DNA of 64,000 nt from Chrysogorgia sp. JL179-B06 (Eukaryota; Cnidaria; Anthozoa; Scleralcyonacea; Chrysogorgiidae), in the NCBI GenBank assembly GCA_035772405.1, contig JAYKKM010000013.1:572001-636000 (forward strand). The letters run 5' to 3'. The notes beneath the pieces were generated by a model. It worked only from the letters and a program-made list of their open reading frames with translations, was not told where the DNA came from and did not search any database. Position 1 is the stretch's first letter; each line of letters opens with the position of its first letter. Of the stretch, positions 39,891 to 50,341 are shown in pieces. The translations under genes and the position numbers were made by a program.

Positions 39891-40994
39891 ATGGAGCTCG
39901 GTGTGGAGACAGAGCAGGGGTTGAGAGACATCTATTATAATCCCAAGACAGGGTTCAGTGGCGCAGAGAGGTTGTATCAAAGTGCATTGGGAGACGGATT
40001 GAAAGTAACTAGAAAAACAGTGAAAGAATGGTTGACAGCGCAGGACACCTACACTAGGTACAAACCTATTGTGAGAAGACATAAGTTCCGCGCGACTTTT
40101 GTTGGATTTCTTGGTGAAGAGCTCCAAATGGATCTAGTGGACATGAGTAAGTACTCAAAACAGAACAAAGGGTATTATTGGATATTGACAGGTATTGAAA
40201 TATTGAGTAGATATGCTTTCGGCATTGCAGTTTATAGAAAAGACACTAAGAACATGACTAAGGCTGTTGGAAAATTGTTGAACGACTTCAAAGATTGGTT
40301 TGGGACCACACCTAAGTTAGCACAATTTGACGATGGACTTGAGTTCTACAATGTTGGCGTGAAAAGTTTACTGAAAGAACATGGTGTTGAATATTTCAGC
40401 ACTAAGAGTGATAAAAAGGCTGCTGTTGTTGAGCGTTTCAATAGAAGTCTGAAGAGTATTATGTGGAAGTACTTCTATACCCATGGAACGTACAAATGGA
40501 TTGACGTTTTGGATCAGTTTGTAAGCAATTACAATAGCAATGTGAACCGCAGTATTATGATGAAGCCAAAGGATGTCGATAAGTCAAACGAAGGCGAAGT
40601 TTGGACTACTTTGTTTGGTCACCAATTTGCAGACAACCCATTGCCAAAGTTTAGAGTTGGCCAATCAGTGAGAATTAGTAAATACAAGAGTGTGTTCACA
40701 AAGGGCTATGAAGCCAACTTCACTGAAGAGCTGTTTAAAGTGGTAAAGGTTATTCGTGGTGATCCGAATGTGTACGAAATTGAGGACGTGAGCGGTGAGC
40801 AGATTATTGGTAAATTTTATGAACAGGAATTATCGCTGGTCAATAAGAAACATGGCGACGATGTGTACAGAGTTGAAAAGGTGTTGAAAAGAAAGAAAGT
40901 CAGAGGGGAGAAGATGGCGCTGGTCAAATGGTTAGGTTATGAGAGCAAACATAATTCGTGGATACCAGAAAGCAACATTCAAAACGTGAGCTAA
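39891..40994 (+). CDS. int: Retroviral-type integrase with chromodomain (367 aa)
   Basis: It inserts element DNA into the host genome. The catalytic core has the acidic triad: D in LQMDLVDMSKY (about 81), D in AQFDDGLEFYN (about 147) and E in VVERFNRSLK (about 181). An SH3-like region (KFRVGQSVRISKYKSVF) follows, then a C-terminal chromodomain (YRVEKVLKRKKV to WLGYESKHNSWIPESNI). I start at the first ATG (39891), which directly follows AATTAT. Chromodomains in such integrases can steer insertion to marked chromatin. The 6-bp target duplication of element B fits this enzyme. Confidence 0.93.
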   Translation: MELGVETEQGLRDIYYNPKTGFSGAERLYQSALGDGLKVTRKTVKEWLTAQDTYTRYKPIVRRHKFRATFVGFLGEELQMDLVDMSKYSKQNKGYYWILTGIEILSRYAFGIAVYRKDTKNMTKAVGKLLNDFKDWFGTTPKLAQFDDGLEFYNVGVKSLLKEHGVEYFSTKSDKKAAVVERFNRSLKSIMWKYFYTHGTYKWIDVLDQFVSNYNSNVNRSIMMKPKDVDKSNEGEVWTTLFGHQFADNPLPKFRVGQSVRISKYKSVFTKGYEANFTEELFKVVKVIRGDPNVYEIEDVSGEQIIGKFYEQELSLVNKKHGDDVYRVEKVLKRKKVRGEKMALVKWLGYESKHNSWIPESNIQNVS

Positions 40995-41000
40995 TGTAAT

Positions 41001-42407
41001 ATGGCTGAAGGTGGGGAAGGTTCTGAAGAGATTGGGATGGAGGACTTCGATAGACTTGATAGGTACACCGATGATCAATTAGAAAAGACGCTCGCCGATA
41101 TCAAAGATATTATTGAAGGCGTGTACGGTAAGCGCACTGAAGACAACATGCCGGAAGACGTTCGTGTTAATTATAACAACTATCAAGACTATGCGAAAAA
41201 GATAAGAGGCGAGCAAGCTAGAAGGCGAGGTGGGCAAAAAGAGACGTCGTTCACCGACACTAATGATGGTAAGACGGTGACGATAAGGGGAACCAACACA
41301 GAAGTCCCAGCGGTAGAGTTTGTTGAACAGGGGTCATATGGTGACGTCGATGACGTAAGTTTCAGTATAGCTTTTGAAGAGGAGGAGGAAATTAAGAGAA
41401 GACTGGGTGAGCTAAAAGCGTCCAACAAAGAGCTAGCGGAAAACAACGTGAAAAGAGTCAAGCTAATAAATAAGAAAATACGTGAGTTGTATAAAAAAAA
41501 ACTCGGTCGTGATGACACGTCAAGGGAAATAGTCAACAGGTCGCAGGTTGCGGACTCAGGGGTCATTCTTTTCAAACCGATAAACAAAGATGGTAAATAT
41601 GGAAGTCCCAAACGAATTCTAAAACCTGGGAGAAAAGGTTTGATCTTTAGTAAAGATGTGAGTAGTAAAAACGCGATTGAGCAGTTCAAACAGTTAGTTA
41701 GTCAAATCCCTGAGAGTACAGAGACAACAGCTGTCACAATAGAAGTAGTCCCAGATGACCTCCCAGTAATCGAGACAAGAGTGGGCTATGCCGACATACC
41801 TGGCCTATCACCAGACGAGAACCGCGAGCTGAGTGGTGTGGTTAATCCAAGCGATAGTGTGTTGCGTGAATCAAGAGTAGGTGACGATGGTACGCTGCAA
41901 ATACAAGCGGACCACTTTCAAGAAGTGATAAATAGAACGTCAGACGAACTAGATGGTGAAGACGACGAAAGCATTATCTTTGAATTGAGAGAGCGTGTTG
42001 TTGGGCTTGAAGAAGCTCGAGACAGAACTATTGAGCAGCGAGAAATAGAGGAAGTTAGAGAGCAACAAGAGATTGACATTGATAGGTTTCAGAGATTCAA
42101 GGAATGGGCTAAAGAGAACATGGCCGGGTTGAGCGCTGTGGCAATTTCAGTGGCTGGAATTATAACAACAATTATTATCGCTGGGAGATCTGCTGTTATG
42201 AAAGGCGCTATGGCCACGAGGTCATTTGCACAGGCTGTTAAGAACGCGATAACGAAGATGGGTCCATGGGCTGTTGGGTTGGCTAATTTAGTTTACAATA
42301 TGTTGACGTTGGGTGCAAAGGGTCTCGCATGGTTGGCCCAAAATCTGTGGGTACTCGCGGTGGTACTTGCGTGGTTTGTGTATGATTATTACAAGCTAAA
42401 ACGGTAG
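41001..42407 (+). CDS. Acidic/coiled-coil protein with hydrophobic C-terminus (468 aa)
   Basis: I do not recognise the family. Residues 1-370 are charged, with coiled-coil stretches (for example EEEEEIKRRLGELKASNKEL). Residues about 375-468 hold several hydrophobic helices (MAGLSAVAISVAGIITTIII; LWVLAVVLAWFVYDYY). It lies between integrase and major capsid protein, with 6 bp to the former and 23 bp to the latter. A minor structural or membrane protein of the virion is inferred from this position. Confidence 0.7.
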   Translation: MAEGGEGSEEIGMEDFDRLDRYTDDQLEKTLADIKDIIEGVYGKRTEDNMPEDVRVNYNNYQDYAKKIRGEQARRRGGQKETSFTDTNDGKTVTIRGTNTEVPAVEFVEQGSYGDVDDVSFSIAFEEEEEIKRRLGELKASNKELAENNVKRVKLINKKIRELYKKKLGRDDTSREIVNRSQVADSGVILFKPINKDGKYGSPKRILKPGRKGLIFSKDVSSKNAIEQFKQLVSQIPESTETTAVTIEVVPDDLPVIETRVGYADIPGLSPDENRELSGVVNPSDSVLRESRVGDDGTLQIQADHFQEVINRTSDELDGEDDESIIFELRERVVGLEEARDRTIEQREIEEVREQQEIDIDRFQRFKEWAKENMAGLSAVAISVAGIITTIIIAGRSAVMKGAMATRSFAQAVKNAITKMGPWAVGLANLVYNMLTLGAKGLAWLAQNLWVLAVVLAWFVYDYYKLKR

Positions 42408-42430
42408 CGATAAAACATATGTAAAGGTAT

Positions 42431-43669
42431 ATGAACGCCACGTCAGCAGAGTTGAGCCCTGGTTTTAGACGAGCAACTATGGGTGTCATAAAAGGGGTGA
42501 GAACGCAACACGTAATCACGTTGAACCCTAATAAAGTCAGTCCTGGCGAGGAACTTTACATTGATATACCGAAGCTCAAGGTTAGTAGCTGTTTGGTGCC
42601 TGGATCGTTGGGTCTAGTGTTCGACTTTAAGAACGCAAACGCTAAAAGCTGGTTCTTGAACAATGTGAGCAAGTTGTTGGTTGAGAAACTTGTTGTGAGA
42701 CTAGCCGGGGAGACCGTGTACGACAACAATGGGGAAAATTACACTGGTGTCTATCGCGACCTTTGGGAGAGTGCTACTGCGCGAGACCAAATGATTGACT
42801 ATGGTGTTGGTGGTGAGAACTTGAGAAAGCTAATTTCTAAGGATGACAGTGGTGCGACGAGTGGGAATGTTGCTAAAGTTAGTGACGCGTTAATGTTTGG
42901 TGTGATTGGAACGAAACTGCGGATTAAGCTTGGCAAGATCATGAATGACCATGGGTTGTACGCTCCTTTTAGCATGAACAACAACTTGCAGTATGTGATC
43001 ACACTCCCGAAGGCCACAGACATCATGGTGGCGCAATCCGGTAGCGCTGTGGGCGGATACACTCTGGAGAACCTCGAGCTTGAGTACGAAACGATTGATA
43101 ACCAGGAGCTCGCTGACGAAATAGCGTCGGGCTACGCAAGTGGTCGTAGTTTGTCATATGAGCACATCACGTTGATGAAAATCACCGAATGGGACAAAGG
43201 CACAACCATCGTGAATGAAAACATTAATCTTCCAAGAAAAAGCATGAAGGCAATCGTGTTGCTATTCACGAATAAGGTGCGAACAGACAGTGAGGAGTTT
43301 CTTTATCCAAATATTGAGAGTGTTAGAGTCACAATTGAAGGTGTGCCAAATAGTGTGTACTCACAAGGCATCCCAAAGTCGAAGTTCTATGCGGAAGCGA
43401 AACGATTGTTTGGGTTGGGTGAGGAACACGCTCAGTTCATGACCATACAGAAGTTCTATAAAGATGGCTTTGCGTTGGTCATCGACTTGAGGAGTGTTCA
43501 AGATAATCGCAATGTCGCCACTGGCAAGAACATTGTAAACACACAATCTGGCGTGCTTCTTGAGATCACTAAGAAAGCGACGACTGTGAACGTCATGTGT
43601 AGGGTGTTTGTGGTAAGCGATGGGTTGGTCAACTTTATGAATAATGGGTTGCAATCAATCCAGTATTAA
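42431..43669 (+). CDS. mcp: Major capsid protein, double jelly-roll type (412 aa)
   Basis: It is expected to form the hexon-like trimers of an icosahedral capsid. The sequence is rich in strands; recognisable stretches are HVITLNPNKVSPGEELYIDI, LVEKLVVRLAGETVYDNNGE, YVITLPKATDIMVAQ, ESVRVTIEGVPNSVYSQGIP and VNVMCRVFVVSDGLVNF. This order and the short length match Polinton capsid proteins of the adintovirus type. The gene is intact and followed after 15 bp by the ATPase. The start follows GGTATATGAACGCC. Confidence 0.85.
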   Translation: MNATSAELSPGFRRATMGVIKGVRTQHVITLNPNKVSPGEELYIDIPKLKVSSCLVPGSLGLVFDFKNANAKSWFLNNVSKLLVEKLVVRLAGETVYDNNGENYTGVYRDLWESATARDQMIDYGVGGENLRKLISKDDSGATSGNVAKVSDALMFGVIGTKLRIKLGKIMNDHGLYAPFSMNNNLQYVITLPKATDIMVAQSGSAVGGYTLENLELEYETIDNQELADEIASGYASGRSLSYEHITLMKITEWDKGTTIVNENINLPRKSMKAIVLLFTNKVRTDSEEFLYPNIESVRVTIEGVPNSVYSQGIPKSKFYAEAKRLFGLGEEHAQFMTIQKFYKDGFALVIDLRSVQDNRNVATGKNIVNTQSGVLLEITKKATTVNVMCRVFVVSDGLVNFMNNGLQSIQY

Positions 43670-43684
43670 ATCAAACGTGGGTTA

Positions 43685-43807
43685 ATGGAGACTCCGTTTA
43701 ATATGTTAATTGTTGGTATGACAGCTTGTGGTAAGACGCATTATTTGCTGGAAACATTGGAATCTGAGTACTTTAGTAAATTTGACTACAGTACTGCTAA
43801 GAAATAA
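43685..43807 (+). pseudogene. Packaging ATPase, 5' part (interrupted)
   Basis: It holds the first 34-35 codons of an FtsK/HerA-type genome-packaging ATPase, with Walker A GMTACGKTHYL. The Tc1-like element enters within codon 35, and the frame then runs to a stop at 43805-43807 inside the insertion. The remainder of the gene is at 45671-46168 in a matching frame. Confidence 0.88.
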
Positions 43808-45670
43808 CCTCTCACTGCGTCTGCGTCCGTCTTGCGTTCGTCTAGCGTCCGTCTAGCGTCCGTCTTGCGTTCGTCTAGCGTCCGTCTTGCGTTCGTCTAG
43901 CGTCCGTCTTGCGTTCGTCTAGCGTCCGTCTTGCGTTCGTCTAGCGTCCGTCTTGCGTTCGTCTAGCGTCCGTCTAGCGTCCGTCTTGCGTCCGGGAGGG
44001 TAACAGACGCAGAACCGAAGTTCCTTGTCGTGAAACGTCGGTACACGTTTAATTATCGAATAGTACTCGATTTAGCGCTAATGTCAAATAATCGCCGCGC
44101 TCTCACCGCTCTCAAATAAACGTCGCACGTTCACATCCATAATTGCTGCGGAGCTTATTTGCAAGAATAAAAACATTTAAAAAAGTCACTGGAACGTTTT
44201 TTAGATAATTCCTCTACAGTTTGAAAGCGTATGTGTTTTTCTTTAGACGAAAGCTAAAGGAAGCTATAGAGTATAGTAAATTTGAGTGTCGGAGTGTTTT
44301 ATATTGCGTAAAAGCAGACAGCAATAATTGTATCAGTGGATGAGTGACTGAAATGTGAACACATGTCTACAGACCTTTTCAATACATACAGCAAATTGTG
44401 CGAGGAATTCCGTTAAAATGTTGATTGCGAAGAAACGCCAAATTTAAATGTGGCAGGACGCCAGGAAGTCAAGCGAAACGGAACTTTATAGTGACGTTTC
44501 CTTCGGCAGAAGTTTTATTTAAAAAACGGTGTGGAAATAGATAGTTATGAACATGAAAACTAACAAAACAACGTTAAAGAAACAAAAACTAATTCTAAAC
44601 TAGCAGTAGATTTAGTACTGGATGACCGTAGATCTATCTTTGTAATAACCCAAGGTTTACACACGCCGATTTATGTGGCAATACTAAATAGTGTTGCAAG
44701 ATAAATCGGGCCATCCGCCTATGTAATATATTGAGTTATCGGATATTTTTCACTATCGTCCTGAAGGGAGGCCGGGACTCGTGATAACCCAACGTCTTCT
44801 CTGTATTCATGATATAATAATTGTATTGATAAAGAGTGGCAAGTTTTTGATCCCGTATCAAAAACTTATACAATGCCTTGGCGGCACGTTACACATATTA
44901 ATCAACGTGAGTGAAGACGCGTTTACACGATGCGACAAAAATATGCACAATTCAATAGATTCCTAGATACTAATTAGTCCCAGTTGATAGCTAATATAAG
45001 ACAGACTAGAAAAAAAGTCGCTCGCGCGACATCTATCGCCAAGTGTTATGTTAACTCGTCGTTGTTGCTCATTTGCTCGTCGATGAAGTTTTGGTCATTG
45101 ACACTTAAAATGGGATTCCTTCCGCTGCGTTGGGCATCGGCTGTACTACCAGTTCGATTGTATCGAGCGATGAACTTTCCTACAGCAAACCGCGATGTCT
45201 TGATTCCTTCTTCTTTCTCCAAAATTTCTGTGATTTTCGTAATGGAAACGCCAGAAGATTTTAACGATACAATTCGATTTCTGGCGAATTGAGAAAGCTT
45301 TCCCATTCTTATCTGTGTGAACACAAGATTCGAGTGATAGAGCAGGAGAGATTGAGAGAACAATCAACAATCAGATTCAGAACAGAACGACTCGGATAAC
45401 CTTCGCAATGAAATCGTATCACCGAACGTGATGCGAGCTCTGCGTCCAGCGAGTACAGCTTTCAGCGAGACGCAAGACGAACGCAAGACGGACGCTAGAC
45501 GGACGCTAGACGGACGCAAGACGAACGCAAGACGGACGCAAGACGGACGCAAGACGAACGCAAGACGGACGCAAGACGGACGCTAGACGGACGCTAGACG
45601 GACGCTAGACGAACGCAAGACGAACGCAAAACAGACGCGATTTTTGATAGGTTATTTCTTAGCAGTACTG
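43789..45670. mobile_element. Tc1-like element inserted in the ATPase gene
   Basis: It is 1,882 bp long with perfect 22-bp TIRs: CAGTACTGCTAAGAAATAAC (first 20 bases) and its complement. TA at 43787-43788 and 45671-45672 is the target duplication. Long subterminal arrays of CGTCTTGCGTTCGTCTAGC units face each other at about 43826-43993 and 45475-45635. Inside is a remnant of a Tc1-type transposase. It interrupts a virus-like gene, so it arrived after or during the life of element B. Confidence 0.92.
45046..45306 (-). pseudogene. Tc1-type transposase, N-terminal DNA-binding part
   Basis: The frame starts MGKLSQFARNRIVSLKSSGV and continues through two helix-turn-helix units (ITKITEILEKEEGIKTS; FAVGKFIARYNRTGS) to RSGRNPILSVNDQ. 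It ends at a stop before the DDE/D catalytic domain, and the following minus-strand sequence has many stops, so no active enzyme is encoded. Confidence 0.8.
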
Positions 45671-46168
45671 TACATTGTGTTGATTTGTCCTACTTTCGAG
45701 TGGAACAAAGCGTACCAAGATTGGAAATATGTGCGTGACCCTGACGTGCTAGCGATAGACTGCACACAGGACAATGTCGACGCTGTTCTCAAGTGTGTAA
45801 CAAATGTTTTTAAAGGCACTAACACTCTGATCGTGTTGGATGACTGCGCGAGCTCTCAAGATGTCAAGAATAGGACTAGTCAATTGGTCAACTTGGCTTT
45901 TAGTGCGCGACATTTTATGTTGAGCGTCATTGTCATCACACAACAACTGACGTCTATCGCAAAACCGTATAGAGAAAACATTAGTAAGCTCGTTTGTTTT
46001 TACTGCCCAAGTAGGAGTGATATGAAGGTCGTTATCGACGATTACCTTGGAAACATTAGCAGAGAAAAATCGTCGGCGATTGTGACCGCATTAAAAAATA
46101 ATAAGTACGCTAGACTTGAAATCTCACTGCGCTATCCATACAGTCACGAAGTTGTTATTCCGCAATAA
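45671..46168 (+). pseudogene. Packaging ATPase, 3' part (interrupted)
   Basis: It contains the post-Walker A strand (CPTFEWNKAYQ), the Walker B motif LIVLDDCA and the sensor-like VIVITQQL, followed by the basic C-terminal region. Without a start codon of its own it is unlikely to be made as a working enzyme. Confidence 0.88.
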
Positions 46169-46171
46169 AAT

Positions 46172-46687
46172 ATGGGTATAAGTAATAACGTGATGGTGAA
46201 ACGCAAAAGTGAGGAAAATCCTACGATTGAGGAATTAGTTGAGGAGACTGATGACACCTCAACTGTGGAAGACAACGTCGACGTTAGGAGATCCGAACTT
46301 ATTAGACTGTCCGGTGACGGTGTGGTAAGTCAGTCCGAAGCGTACATTAAAAAAGCGTCCGCAAAAGTTATTGATAAGATATGGCGCCAATATGAGTTGA
46401 AGAGAATGGAGATCGCAAACGCTTTTCTCACCGACTTGCTAATCAGCAAATTCGCCAGCTTACTAGATGGGTTGAACGCCATTGAGAACCCTGACGAACT
46501 AAACGACGAGTTACAAAAAGACCCGTTACTAAAGAAAGACGTCGAGAGCATTGTCGCGATTGTGACGCCGTACGTGCCTTTCTTGGGCTTGTTGTCGGGA
46601 GGAATCACAACGTCGAAATATGTGTACGATCACCACTTCAAGAAAGAAACGGTAGACGACGCTGAAAATAGCGAGCGAGTGGACTAA
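46172..46687 (+). CDS. Terminal-gene protein of unknown function (171 aa)
   Basis: It has an acidic N-terminal region (PTIEELVEETDDTSTVED), a helical middle (KVIDKIWRQYELKRMEIANA) and a hydrophobic stretch near residues 128-150 (VAIVTPYVPFLGLLSGG). The last residues, ENSERVD, resemble the PolB C-terminus ENSEQTD at the other end of the element. A 3' fragment lies in element A at 11597-11845. The gene is complete here and follows the ATPase after 3 bp. Confidence 0.7.
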   Translation: MGISNNVMVKRKSEENPTIEELVEETDDTSTVEDNVDVRRSELIRLSGDGVVSQSEAYIKKASAKVIDKIWRQYELKRMEIANAFLTDLLISKFASLLDGLNAIENPDELNDELQKDPLLKKDVESIVAIVTPYVPFLGLLSGGITTSKYVYDHHFKKETVDDAENSERVD

Positions 46688-47245
46688 TCTACATACTAAC
46701 AGGTGGCTATTTGTGATCTCGCAAAACAAACGCTAAAAGGTAGCAAAACGGGCGACTACTTTGAGATCTGCCATTGAGGGAGAGACAATCCGGCCCCTAA
46801 GCCGTTTGTGGATTATCCCTTGCAAATCTCACTATGAGTGCCCTGCTTGAGAATCTGATGTCACACCGGTCTGCTTTTTCTAGGATCGATGCAAGCTACC
46901 TTTTTGGGCACGCCCTCAAGCTTTCGCCGTATTTTATTGTGACACCTTGAGGACTTACTTCTCGCCTCTATAGTTATTTTTTCCCACATCATGGATGCTT
47001 ATAACCTGGTGTCATATCGGTCTGCTTTTTTCTAGGATCGATACCTTAGGTTTAATGCTATTATGCACGTCCTCAAGCTTTCGCCGTATTTTATTATGAC
47101 ATCCTCAACCTCGTCAAGCTTGTGGGTGTGACCGGACTGGGAAGAGCGCTCTGATTGTGAGCACGAAATCTATCCCGCAGGCCGCCACACCCACAGTCAA
47201 TTCACTGTCATTTTAGAGTATTTAAGCGAATAAACGTGACGGGTG
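46688..47245. repeat. Right subterminal non-coding region with direct repeats
   Basis: TCTGCTTTTTCTAGGATCGA near 46870 recurs near 47021, and CCTCAAGCTTTCGCCGTATT near 46914 recurs near 47071, giving a repeat period of about 150-160 bp. No gene. It has no equivalent at the PolB end. Confidence 0.75.
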
Positions 47246-47774
47246 ACCATTTCGCTATCCACTTGGATAAAACATCACCACTAGAATCAAAATCTAGTGG
47301 TTTTTTTTCGCGCGTGAATTGAGACAACAGCAGAACGCGTCGGTTGAAATGACACTCTCTATTTTTTAATATGTGGGAGTGAGCTCGTACCACATTTTAT
47401 TTTTTAACACGCGAAAATGTTGAAATGACACTTTCTATTTTTTCCTAAATGTAATTTGACATAAATTTGTGAGAATTTTGAAACGACGCTCTCTATTTTT
47501 TTAAATATGGCTGAAATGGTGTAAAGTTTAGCGAAAGTTGTGATTTTTTTAATATTTGGCATCAACCTAGTAGAAAACGTGGGAGGGGTGTTTAGATTGA
47601 CTAACGATTACCATAATAGCACAGAGACTAGCGCTGCGAGCTCACCAACGTCGATTATAAAACGTGAGTACCAAAACATTGCCGAGTTGTGGCTCGACAC
47701 AAATTTGGTGATGTTTTGGCGTTTATATTGCGGTTGGCGTTGACTGAGCCCGCACCGCCAGTCTCTATACTACT
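47246..47774. repeat. Right TIR of element B with terminal palindrome
   Basis: Complement of 27181-27710 with about one length difference. The outer 160 bp (47615-47774) form the imperfect palindrome. Ends CTCTATACTACT followed by AGGACG. Confidence 0.9.
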
Positions 47775-47816
47775 AGGACGATTTATTTGCTATTCCTTAT
47801 ATGGAATACGTACATA

Positions 47817-48985
47817 GAAGTAACTTAAAGAGTGAGTGTCAACCGTCGTGCATTGCGCGTTTGTGTTTATCTTTCCGTACGATAACGAACTGTTTTGAAG
47901 TGCTTTGTTGTCAACTTGACGTGGTAAGGGACCGGTCATTATTTATGGCCGGGTGGGCGCCGAAGAGAAAATGGTTGGGTAACTGAAAATTCTAAGATCT
48001 AAATGGTTGGGTAAAAAATTTTCATGACTATTTACATAAAAAAAACTAAGATTTAATTTAATTTCTGATCTTAATTTGTTGGGTAAAAGTTTTTCTCAGG
48101 ACTTAATCTATTTCTCTTTGGCCCCCACCCCGACCATAAATAATGACTGGTCCTTAAATACTCCCGAAATTCGCCGAGTCTTCTCAGAAAACCCTACAGA
48201 CTACAGAGGCTTTCTTATTCATCCACAATCCAAATACGTCGACTCGGAACCTGATTTTTTTGTTTGAACCTCGTCACTTGGTCTTCCACGCCTCGCGTCA
48301 ATCAAGGCTGACATAATTCGAAACCAAAGTCGAGAAAACGTTGAATTTTGTGAAAAATGCAGAAATAATTACTTTCTAAGGTATATCTTCTTTCAATTAA
48401 CTCTTTCCTGTCCGGCCCAGTCAAAAGTGGTCATAGGAGACCCCAAAGTCGTCAATCGAAAAACACGGCACACGGTAACGCAAGATTAAAAATTGATATT
48501 CGACAAGCGCCAGGGACATGAGATCCACTCACACGCCAAATTTGATTTGATTTCATAAACAACTCTGCGATTGGTGGCATTTTGAATTTTCATGATACTA
48601 CGCGGGCGTGCAAGATGGCCTTTTCTACAAAAATGGAAGTTTTTCAACCTGATTTATGATAATTAATGCTAATTTATATTAACATAATGTGTCTTGTTCG
48701 GAAAATTCAAAAGCATTGGTAACAGCCGGTTTATTGGGCTTTCAGAAAAGGTATAGGTTTCGCAACAGTTATGGATATTTGCCGATATATAAATAGAACA
48801 AAGAGGTAGTTCAATTTTGGATGTTTTTCAGCCGGACAGGAAAGAGTTAAAAGACAAAATGAATAATTTATATTAAGGATTGACAAGATATTTACGGATG
48901 AGTTCACCAAGGGAATTTCGTGCTTCGAAAAATGGCCGACCGAGCGTGCAATGCGTCACGGTTAACACTCACTCTTTACGTACCT
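47817..48985. repeat. Nested foldback elements right of element B
   Basis: The outer arms share AAAGAGTGAGTGTCAACCGT against its near-complement at 48960-48983. Inside, GACCGGTCATTATTTATGGC faces its complement (47929-48155). A TTAA-flanked element (48401-48846; TTAA at 48397-48400 and 48847-48850) starts CTCTTTCCTGTCCGG and ends with its complement. Confidence 0.7.
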
Positions 48986-49083
48986 CGAATTATTAAACAA
49001 TGCTATTTTAATACGACTCCAAAAATGTTCAGGGGGAAGATTACACCCTCATGAGTTAGGTTCGGCTAAATTTCATTTAACTA

Positions 49084-49095
49084 CATGTTTTATAT

Positions 49096-49130
<35 letters not shown>
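49084..49130. repeat. (AT)n microsatellite
   Basis: TA tract leading into a foldback element. Confidence 0.9.
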
Positions 49131-49131
<1 letters not shown>

Positions 49132-49277
49132 CAAAGTGAAAAGGTGGTAAACTGCCAAGAATTTAGTGACGAGATACTGACGTTTCGAGCGGAGCCCTTA
49201 CTCTGATGAAGGGCTCCGCTCGAAACGTCAGTATCTCGTCACTAAATTCTTGGCAGTTTACCACCTTTTCACTTTGC
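49131..49277. mobile_element. Foldback MITE, long copy
   Basis: A 147-bp near-perfect palindrome starts GCAAAGTGAAAAGGTGGTAA. The inner stem GACGTTTCGAGCGGAGCCC pairs with its complement around ACTCTGATGA. A short copy is at 12965-13046; both are followed by TATATTCAAAACACTGTC. Confidence 0.85.
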
Positions 49278-49311
49278 TATATATTCAAAACACTGTCTAC
49301 GCAGCACTCTA

Positions 49312-49918
<607 letters not shown>

Positions 49919-50083
49919 TAAGAATTTTGTTTTGGGGGCAGCAAGGAGGTCGTGTTCATTCACCATTCCAACTCAATTTATCCAGACACTTGACAACATA
50001 CAATGGGTCACCTGTATTTATATATACACTATTGTAGTGAATATGGGAGAGCTTGGAATAGACAGACGATACATGGACGATCG

Positions 50084-50202
50084 TCAAACTCATATCCTAA
50101 TTCTGAGCCCCGGACAGGAATTGAATCTGTAATCCCGGCAATCAGAAGGTTTCAGGTTAGATTCCTGTCCGGGACTCAGAAAGGATATATATGAGTTTGA
50201 CG
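50084..50202. repeat. Foldback with tRNA 3'-half-like arms
   Basis: GTCAAACTCATATCCTAATT faces its near-complement. Both arms contain a B-box-like segment near CCTGTCCGGG, so it may be two inverted tRNA-derived SINE ends. Confidence 0.45.
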
Positions 50203-50286
50203 AATTCGATTGCAGTTGCATTTAAAAAATCCTGGAAATCCATGTTGTATTAACTTGATATATGTGTTGTTTTCGTTTGCTGGTAG

Positions 50287-50341
50287 GTATCAAGTCACTG
50301 TGTACACAGGTCATGCTTCCGGAGCGGGAACCACAGCTAAG
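50287..50341 (+). CDS. Polycystin-1-like exon, start of PLAT domain
   Basis: Bounded by GCTGGTAG and GTAAGA. It reads YQVTVYTGHASGAGTTAK, the first strand and loop of a PLAT domain (typical Y-x-V-T-V-x-T-G and G-A-G-T). Its first base completes a codon left by the exon at 25800, and it ends in phase 0. Confidence 0.88.

Larger units (their letters stand above)
27181..47774 (+). mobile_element. Polinton/Maverick element B, complete (20,594 bp)
   Basis: Near-identical TIRs of about 530 bp (27181-27710 and 47246-47774) begin AGTAGTATAGAGACTGGCGG. The direct 6-bp repeat AGGACG lies at 27175-27180 and 47775-47780, exactly the target duplication length of Polintons. It carries PolB, integrase, major capsid protein, packaging ATPase, fibre-like protein, TK and others. 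The near identity of the two TIRs suggests a recent insertion. The ATPase gene is interrupted, so this copy alone is unlikely to make particles without help. Confidence 0.96.

Noticed and set aside
43815..43995. CRISPR-like array
   Set aside because: Units are tandem without unique spacers and are mirrored at the other end of a Tc1-like element; the genome is eukaryotic.
45364..45552. Arg/Ser-rich frame in the Tc1-like element
   Set aside because: It is a translation of the subterminal tandem repeat.
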